Assembly: GCA_903970515.1 (NCBI GenBank)
Contig: CAJCJA010000034.1
Span: forward strand, 62,001 to 126,000
From: Candidatus Saccharibacteria bacterium CG_4_10_14_0_2_um_filter_52_9
GTDB taxonomy: Bacteria; Actinomycetota; Acidimicrobiia; Acidimicrobiales; RAAP-2
Direction: 5' to 3'
DNA: 64,000 bases
Of the stretch, positions 58,776 through 64,000 are shown piece after piece; the stretch's first letter is position 1, and each line of letters opens with the position of its first letter. Under the pieces are notes generated by a model that was not told the DNA's origin, searched no databases, and saw only the letters and a program-made list of their open reading frames with translations. Made by a program: the position numbers and the translations under genes.

Positions 58776-60328
58776 AGCGGCACGTTGCCGTGCTTGCGCT
58801 TGGGCAACTCCTCGCGCTTTCCGCGAAGGACGTCGAGCGACTTGGCGATGATGCGACGCGTCTCTGCGGGGTCGATGACGTCGTCGATGAATCCGCGCTC
58901 CGCCGCGATATAAGGATTGGCGTAGCGCTCTTCGTATTCCTCGACGAGCTGCTTGCGCAACGTGTCGGGGTCGTCGGAGTTCGCGAGGTCGCGACGATGA
59001 ACGATCTCCACCGCTCCCGACGCACCCATGACGGCGAGTTCAGCGGTGGGCCACGCGAAGGCGAGGTCAGCGCCAATCGACTTGGAATTCATGACGACGT
59101 ACGCGCCGCCGTAAGCCTTGCGCGTGATCACGCAAATCCTCGGTACGGTCGCCTCACAGAACGCGTAGAGCAACTTGGCCCCGTGACGAATGATGCCGCC
59201 GTATTCTTGATCGACACCGGGCATGAAGCCCGGCACGTCGACGAACGTGACGATCGGCACGTTGAATGCGTCACAGGTCCTTACGAAGCGAGCAGCCTTC
59301 TCACTCGATTGGATGTCGAGCACGCCGGCGAGAATCTGAGGCTGATTGGCGACGATGCCAATGGTGTGACCGTCGATTCGCGCGAAACCGCAGGTGACCT
59401 GCTGGGCGTAGGTCGCGTGCACTTCCATGTAGTCACCCCCATCGACGACCGACGCGATGACCTTCTTCATGTCGTAGGGCTGATTGGGTGACGTCGGCAG
59501 GATGTCACGAAGATCCTCACAAAGACGCGTCGCGTCGTCGCCGGTCAAGATTCGTGGCGGCTCTTCCATGTTGTTCGACGGCAGGAACGACAACAGATAG
59601 CGAACTTCGTCCAACACGCTCTTCTCGTCGGGCATCACGAAATTGGCGACGCCCGACTTCGTCGCGTGCGTGAGTGCGCCGCCGAGTTCTTCGAGCGTGA
59701 CGTCTTCACCCGTGACGGTCTTGACGACGTCGGGACCCGTGATGAACATGTGACTCGTGTCCTTGACCATGAAGATGAAGTCGGTGAGCGCCGGTGAGTA
59801 CACTGCCCCACCCGCGCACGGTCCAAGGATCACCGAGATCTGAGGCACGACACCCGACGCGCGGGCGTTGCGATGAAAGATTCCCCCGTAGGCGTTGAGA
59901 CCCGCCACGCCTTCTTGGATTCGAGCGCCGGCGCCGTCGTTGAGTCCGATAATTGGAAGACCCATCGTCGTCGCGAGGTCCATGATCTTGTGAATCTTCT
60001 CGCCGTGCGTCTCGCCGAGCGCCCCACCGAAGACGGTGAAGTCTTGTGAGTACACCGAGACCTTGCGACCATCGATCTTGCCGAATCCCGTGATGACGCC
60101 ATCGGTATACGGACGATGGTCCTCGAGGCCCATGCCCGAGGCGTAGTGACGATTCAACATATCGAGCTCTTGGAACGAGTCCTCATCAAGCAAATACTCG
60201 ATTCGCTCGCGCGCGGTCATTCGACCGTTCTCGCGCTGACGCGCAATCGCCCTTTCGCCACCCACCACCCGGGCTTGTTCCTTGCGAGCTTCGAGCTCGG
60301 CCAACCGATCCGCCATTGTGTGCTCCAT
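58772..60328 (-). CDS. pccB: Acyl-CoA (propionyl-CoA) carboxylase beta subunit
   Basis: Carboxyltransferase of 518 residues from ATG 60328 (ATG 60316 and TTG 60337 are alternatives; TAGCCT ends eight bases before 60328). Shows GGALGETHGEKIHKIMDLAT, GAGARIQEGV, GPCAGGAVYSPALTDF and the C-terminal FVDVPGFMPGVDQEYGGIIR and ITRKAYGGAYVVMNSKSIGA. The residue after YGGAY region and length favour propionyl/acetyl-CoA type. No biotin-carrying alpha subunit is in the window. Confidence 0.95.
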   Translation of the reverse strand: MEHTMADRLAELEARKEQARVVGGERAIARQRENGRMTARERIEYLLDEDSFQELDMLNRHYASGMGLEDHRPYTDGVITGFGKIDGRKVSVYSQDFTVFGGALGETHGEKIHKIMDLATTMGLPIIGLNDGAGARIQEGVAGLNAYGGIFHRNARASGVVPQISVILGPCAGGAVYSPALTDFIFMVKDTSHMFITGPDVVKTVTGEDVTLEELGGALTHATKSGVANFVMPDEKSVLDEVRYLLSFLPSNNMEEPPRILTGDDATRLCEDLRDILPTSPNQPYDMKKVIASVVDGGDYMEVHATYAQQVTCGFARIDGHTIGIVANQPQILAGVLDIQSSEKAARFVRTCDAFNVPIVTFVDVPGFMPGVDQEYGGIIRHGAKLLYAFCEATVPRICVITRKAYGGAYVVMNSKSIGADLAFAWPTAELAVMGASGAVEIVHRRDLANSDDPDTLRKQLVEEYEERYANPYIAAERGFIDDVIDPAETRRIIAKSLDVLRGKREELPKRKHGNVPL

Positions 60329-60419
60329 ACCGCCCAAGGCTACCCATCGACGTTCTGGTGCGCGAAAGAGAAATGTGTCGTGCGTGCGAACCTTTTGAGA
60401 AACTGGCGTAGTTCGTTGG

Positions 60420-60471
60420 CGTTACCGCGAAGTAGGAATTTTGTGGCGCGTCGAGTTACTTCGGCGTAACG
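60420..60471. repeat. Large inverted repeat between the epimerase and pccB genes
   Basis: CGTTACCGCGAAGTA (60420-60434) pairs with TACTTCGGCGTAACG (60457-60471): 13 matched pairs with a two-by-two internal mismatch, 22-base loop. It begins seven bases past the epimerase stop. No U-run follows on the minus strand, so either a regulator site or a weak terminator/processing structure. Confidence 0.55.
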
Positions 60472-60477
60472 ATGCCC

Positions 60478-60891
60478 CTAACTCGGATCCTCGACCAGTT
60501 CGATCAGTGTGCCAAAGGAGGTCTTGGGATGGATAAAGGCGACCAAGGTCCCTCGAGAACCGGGACGCGGCGCTTCATCGATGACCTTTCCACCCGACGC
60601 CTTCACCGACTCGAGCGCCGCCGCGCAATCGTCAACGCGATAGCCCACGTGATGAAGCCCTTCACCTTTTTTCTCGAGGTACCTGCCCACCGGCGAGTCC
60701 GGACGCGTCGGTGTGAGCAGTTGAATGTAGGAGTCGGCGACTTTGATCAGCGCCTCAGACACCCCGTCAGATTCGACCACCTCACGATGCACGACCTGCG
60801 CACCGAAGACCTCTTCGTACCACGCAATGGCGGCGTCGAGGTCATTGACGGCGATTGCCACGTGGTCAACTTCGGTCAAGAACGACGTCAT
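60478..60891 (-). CDS. mce: Methylmalonyl/ethylmalonyl-CoA epimerase
   Basis: 137 residues of glyoxalase-fold protein: VDHVAIAVNDLDAAIAWYEE, IQLLTPTRPDSPVGRYLEKK, GEGLHHVGYRVDDCAAAL and GTLIELVEDPS. Metal-binding His, Gln, His and Glu are present. Such epimerases act on both methylmalonyl- and ethylmalonyl-CoA. Its ATG overlaps the ccr stop (ATGA), tying it to the ethylmalonyl route. Confidence 0.95.
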   Translation of the reverse strand: MTSFLTEVDHVAIAVNDLDAAIAWYEEVFGAQVVHREVVESDGVSEALIKVADSYIQLLTPTRPDSPVGRYLEKKGEGLHHVGYRVDDCAAALESVKASGGKVIDEAPRPGSRGTLVAFIHPKTSFGTLIELVEDPS

Positions 60892-62237
60892 GAGAACTCC
60901 TTGTCGTGTCGACGAAAGATGGTCAATCGCTTCGCTCCCACTTTGGCACGTAGTTCGGGGTTGGTGACACCGAGACCTTCTTGTTCGGCGACGCAGAGGA
61001 CACCAATTTTCCCCTCGTGTCGATTGAGGTGCACCTCGTAAGTTGCTTCACCGACCTGCTCGAGGGGGAACACCGCGGAGAGGGGGGGCACGACCTTGCC
61101 GTCAATGATCGTCTGGTTTGCCGCCCAGGCTTCTCGATAGTTCGAGAAGTGTGAGCCCTTGATGGTCTTGAGTTTCATCCACAGATGCCGGTTGTCGTAT
61201 TCGATCATGTATCCGCTGGTCGCCGCACAGGTCACGATTGTGCCACCGCGCTTGGCGACGAACACGCTCGCACCCATGGTCGAGCGGCCAGGGTGTTCGA
61301 AGACGATGTCGGGGTCCTCTCCCACCAGGGCGCGAACGTCCTTTCCGAAACGTCGCCACTCGGTCTCGTCTTGGGTGTGGGCGTCCTTCCAGAAGTTGTA
61401 CTGCTTCTCTTCGCGATTGATCACAAACTCGCATCCCAATTCGTGCAGGGTCTGCGCCTTCGCGGCGCTCGAGACGACTCCAATGGGCGTCGCGCCAGAA
61501 TTGAGCACGTGCTGGACGGCGAAGGATCCAATACCCCCCGATGCCCCCCAGATCAGGACCTTGTCACCTTGCGTAACGGGCGCGCCATTGCGTGACACGA
61601 GCATGCGATACGACGTCGAATTACACAACGCGTTGACGGCCGCCTCCTCCCAGGAGAGATGGGTGGGCTTGGGCATCAGTTGATTCGCCTTGACGACGCA
61701 GATATCAGCGAGACCGCCGAAATTGGTCTCGAAACCCCAGATCTTTTGATTACTTGACAGCATCGAGTCGTCGTGACTCGACGGGTCTTGATCGTCGACG
61801 TAATTGCAGTGCACCGTGACCTCGTCGCCAACCTTCCAGTTGCGAACGGCCGAGCCGGTTCGCAGCACGACGCCCGAAGCGTCAGAACCCACCACGTGAT
61901 ACTCAAGTGCGTGACGTCGACCCCAGTACGACTCCTTCGCTAATCGGTCGAGAAACCCAAAGGTCGACAGCGGTTCGAAGATGCTGGTCCAGACGGTGTT
62001 GAAATTGATCGACGACGCCATCACCGCGAGATAGACCTCATCGGGGGCAAGTTCGGGTATCGCCACCTCGGCCACGTGCAGGCTCTTACGAGGATCCTTG
62101 TCTCGACTGGGCATCCCTTCAAACATGTGCTGCTCGTCGCGCAAAACGAACGCGGCTCTGGTCGTCGATGGCATCGCGATCTCGGCGAGGACCTCACCTG
62201 AGGCACCATCTCGCACTGCGTCAAGAATTTCACTCAT
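60888..62237 (-). CDS. ccr: Crotonyl-CoA carboxylase/reductase
   Basis: Reductively carboxylates crotonyl-CoA to ethylmalonyl-CoA with NADPH and CO2. 449 residues from ATG 62237 (MSEILDAVRDG). Medium-chain dehydrogenase fold with SINFNTVWTSIFEPLSTFGF, YHVVGSDASGVVLRTG, WGFETNFGGLADI (Phe-Glu pair expected at the CO2 pocket), the NADPH loop IWGASGGIGSFAVQHVLNSG, and NRHLWMKLKTIKGSHFSNYR. TACTAA at 62250-62255 with TTCTTT 17 bases upstream is a likely promoter. This is the key enzyme of the cluster. Confidence 0.96.
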   Translation of the reverse strand: MSEILDAVRDGASGEVLAEIAMPSTTRAAFVLRDEQHMFEGMPSRDKDPRKSLHVAEVAIPELAPDEVYLAVMASSINFNTVWTSIFEPLSTFGFLDRLAKESYWGRRHALEYHVVGSDASGVVLRTGSAVRNWKVGDEVTVHCNYVDDQDPSSHDDSMLSSNQKIWGFETNFGGLADICVVKANQLMPKPTHLSWEEAAVNALCNSTSYRMLVSRNGAPVTQGDKVLIWGASGGIGSFAVQHVLNSGATPIGVVSSAAKAQTLHELGCEFVINREEKQYNFWKDAHTQDETEWRRFGKDVRALVGEDPDIVFEHPGRSTMGASVFVAKRGGTIVTCAATSGYMIEYDNRHLWMKLKTIKGSHFSNYREAWAANQTIIDGKVVPPLSAVFPLEQVGEATYEVHLNRHEGKIGVLCVAEQEGLGVTNPELRAKVGAKRLTIFRRHDKEFS

Positions 62238-62396
62238 CTCGCCGAGGTTAGTAGGGGAACGTGGACGCAGAAAGAACACCGCCGCCCTGATCAATCCGAA
62301 CATGGCGCGCCAACATCGTCGATGCGTCACGAACCACAAGGTCGGCGCGTCTGAGATCGCGGCGACGAAGTCCTGCAGCGCGGGAGCCTAAGTTCG

Positions 62397-62419
62397 TCTA
62401 ACGTTTCGACGGGTTAGAT
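62397..62419 (+). promoter_or_regulatory. Candidate promoter/operator of the thiolase gene
   Basis: Inverted repeat TCTAAC-N10-GTTAGA (62397-62402 and 62413-62418) overlaps a TTAGAT -10 (62414-62419). An AAAGGAG ribosome site then precedes the ATG at 62438. A repressor could plausibly bind there. Confidence 0.4.
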
Positions 62420-62437
62420 TCTCGTCAAAGGAGCATC

Positions 62438-63616
62438 ATGTCGCGCAGTGTCATCGTCGGGGGAAAGCGAACTGCTATCGGAAAACTCTCGGGTGCGTTC
62501 GCGTCCTTGAGCGCTCAGGACCTCGGGGGCGCCGCGATCGCGAGCGTCCTCGCCGAGTCGGGCGTCGATCCATCGCTCGTCGACGCCGTCCTCATGGGCC
62601 AAGTACTTCAAGCTGGGCAGGGTCAGATCACGGCTCGACAAGCTGCAGTCAAGGGTGGCATCCCCATGAGCGTGCACGCCACCACCATTAACAAGGTTTG
62701 TCTTTCGGGCCTACAGACCATTTACCTCGCCGACTTGATGATCCGTGCGGGCGAAGCGGACATCATCATCGCCGGTGGCATGGAGTCGATGACGAACGCG
62801 CCCTACCTCTTGCCGGGCGCTCGAGCTGGCTACCGAATTGGGGATCAGAAGGTCGTCGACGCAATGATGTTCGACGGCCTCACCTGCGCCTTCGACCACT
62901 GTGCGATGGGACTCTCGACGGAGCAGTACAACAAGGGTCGCATCTCACGAGCTCGCCAGGATGAGTTCTCCGCGCGAAGCCACCAACTCGCCGCTGCCGC
63001 CATCAAGTCGGGGAAGTTCGCCGAGGAGATCGTTGGTGTCGCCGTGCCCCAACGCAAGGGCGATCCGTTGATCGTCGACACCGATGAGGGTGTGCGTGGC
63101 GACACCACCGTTGAATCTCTCAGCCAACTTCGCGCGGCCTTCGAGAAGGACGGCACGATCACCGCGGGCAACGCGTCACAGATCTCTGACGGCGCGGCGG
63201 CTGTACTCGTGATGTCCGAGGAGCGAGCGAAGTCCCTCGGTCTCACGCCGATCGGCGAACTCGTCGCCTACGGCCAAGTCGCGGGACCGGACACGTCACT
63301 GCTCAACCAGCCATCGCACGCGATTCAAAAGGCGGTGAAAAAGGCGGGGCTCGACGTCAAGGATCTCGACCTCATCGAGATCAATGAGGCCTTCGCGGCG
63401 GTTGGTCTCTCCTCCGCTGACGAACTAGGCATCGACGAGGCGAAGATCAACGTCAACGGCGGCGCCATCGCACTCGGGCACCCCATCGGGATGTCGGGCA
63501 CGCGCATCGCACTGACCGCGCTACTGGAACTCAAACGACGCGGTGGCGGCACGGCAGCGGTAGCACTGTGCGGCGGTGGCGGACAAGGCGACGCCGCGAT
63601 TCTGCGGTCCCTCTAA
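62438..63616 (+). CDS. Acetyl-CoA acetyltransferase (acetoacetyl-CoA thiolase)
   Basis: 392 residues. Nucleophile Cys88 in INKVCLSGLQTIY, NEAFAAVG, GHPIGMSGTR and the second Cys in ALCGGGGQGDAA. Met residue pattern and length match biosynthetic thiolases that condense two acetyl-CoA. Divergent from ccr across 200 bases, giving a compact two-way control region. Stop shares four bases with the sixA-like gene. Confidence 0.96.
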   Translation: MSRSVIVGGKRTAIGKLSGAFASLSAQDLGGAAIASVLAESGVDPSLVDAVLMGQVLQAGQGQITARQAAVKGGIPMSVHATTINKVCLSGLQTIYLADLMIRAGEADIIIAGGMESMTNAPYLLPGARAGYRIGDQKVVDAMMFDGLTCAFDHCAMGLSTEQYNKGRISRARQDEFSARSHQLAAAAIKSGKFAEEIVGVAVPQRKGDPLIVDTDEGVRGDTTVESLSQLRAAFEKDGTITAGNASQISDGAAAVLVMSEERAKSLGLTPIGELVAYGQVAGPDTSLLNQPSHAIQKAVKKAGLDVKDLDLIEINEAFAAVGLSSADELGIDEAKINVNGGAIALGHPIGMSGTRIALTALLELKRRGGGTAAVALCGGGGQGDAAILRSL

Positions 63617-64000
63617 TTGGGTACGAAGTTCGCCACCAGTTCGTATTTCTTTAGCCCCACTTGTTCGTTGTCGCCGAGACCGAGCACGAACGCACCGCCG
63701 AGCGGGTAACCATCGCGGAGCACCGACTTCGGTGGCGACGCAGCGAGGCTCAACAACAACTCGTACACCGAAGGATTGTGCGCCACCACGAGCAGCGAAC
63801 GTGTGACCGGATCGATCGCGGCCAAGTCGATCAAGATCTCCTCGGCGCCGACGTGGTGCGCTCCGTTATAGATCAAGTCGCTGTAGTGATGCTCGGCGAC
63901 GAACGGCGTGCCCGCGAAGGAGCGCTCGAACGTCTCTCTCGTACGCGCGGCACTGCTCACGAGTGCCGTCGTCGGTCCGTAGGACCCGAGTCCATCTGGA
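63613..64000 (-). CDS. SixA-type phosphohistidine phosphatase, 5' end cut by window edge
   Basis: The minus-strand frame entering at 64000 reads PDGLGSYGPTTALVSSAART and continues RETFERSFAG, VVAHNPSVYELLLSLA and GGAFVLGLGDNE. This is the latter part of a histidine phosphatase: SSAARTRET supplies the phosphate-binding arginine, AHNP the second catalytic histidine. The RHG motif would lie beyond the window. Confidence 0.85.
   Translation of the reverse strand, partial: PDGLGSYGPTTALVSSAARTRETFERSFAGTPFVAEHHYSDLIYNGAHHVGAEEILIDLAAIDPVTRSLLVVAHNPSVYELLLSLAASPPKSVLRDGYPLGGAFVLGLGDNEQVGLKKYELVANFVPN

Overview
The window is a compact, GC-rich bacterial chromosome segment of actinobacterial type. 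Gene order, zinc-type S4/S14/L36, a DevR-like regulator, an MptB-like mannosyltransferase and a small acyl-CoA carboxylase epsilon-like protein all fit Actinobacteriota. Acidimicrobiia is my best guess at class level, but that is inference only. I see no mobile element, CRISPR array, rRNA gene or origin.

Positions 1-25406 (all minus strand) hold one nearly unbroken translation/secretion superoperon. In transcription order it reads rpsL-rpsG-fusA-tuf-rpsJ, then a structured leader, then rplC-D-W-B-rpsS-rplV-rpsC-rplP-rpmC-rpsQ-rplN-X-E-rpsN-rpsH-rplF-R-rpsE-rpmD-rplO-secY-adk-map, then infA-rpmJ-rpsM-K-D-rpoA-rplQ-truA, then rplM-rpsI-glmM-glmS-acpS (cut by the window edge). Most neighbours overlap by 1 or 4 bases. 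infA has no ATG, GTG or TTG start: it appears to begin at CTG, behind a leader that could switch between two Shine-Dalgarno/anti-Shine-Dalgarno pairings.

Positions 25407-38090 show a split rif/str cluster. rpoB-rpoC (minus) is separated from rpsL by a plus-strand DevR/NarL-type response regulator and by a minus-strand exported protein with a beta-propeller, Ig-like repeats and an OmpA domain. It is separated from rplL by a plus-strand Hsp20 gene.

Positions 38087-42165 (minus) hold tRNA-Thr, tRNA-Met, rpmG, tRNA-Trp, secE, nusG, rplK, rplA, an L10-type leader, rplJ and rplL.

Positions 42240-64000 are housekeeping and metabolic genes on alternating strands: a GNAT acetyltransferase, an MptB-like membrane mannosyltransferase, tRNA-Tyr, YajQ, GtrA, acyl-CoA thioesterase, DinB-like protein, citrate synthase, an unknown anchored protein, RmuC, PhoU-like protein, asd and lysC, two peptidyl-prolyl isomerases and an S51-like protein without its usual nucleophile. 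An acyl-CoA cluster follows (3-hydroxyacyl-CoA dehydrogenase, ethylmalonyl-CoA mutase type, epsilon and beta carboxylase subunits, epimerase, crotonyl-CoA carboxylase/reductase, acetoacetyl-CoA thiolase), and the window ends in a partial SixA. Together these enzymes cover much of the ethylmalonyl-CoA route from acetyl-CoA and link it to propionyl-CoA metabolism.

The most striking global property is compaction. Eight of the nine convergent gene pairs overlap by exactly four bases through self-overlapping stop codons, and several promoters sit so close to start codons that leaderless mRNAs are likely.
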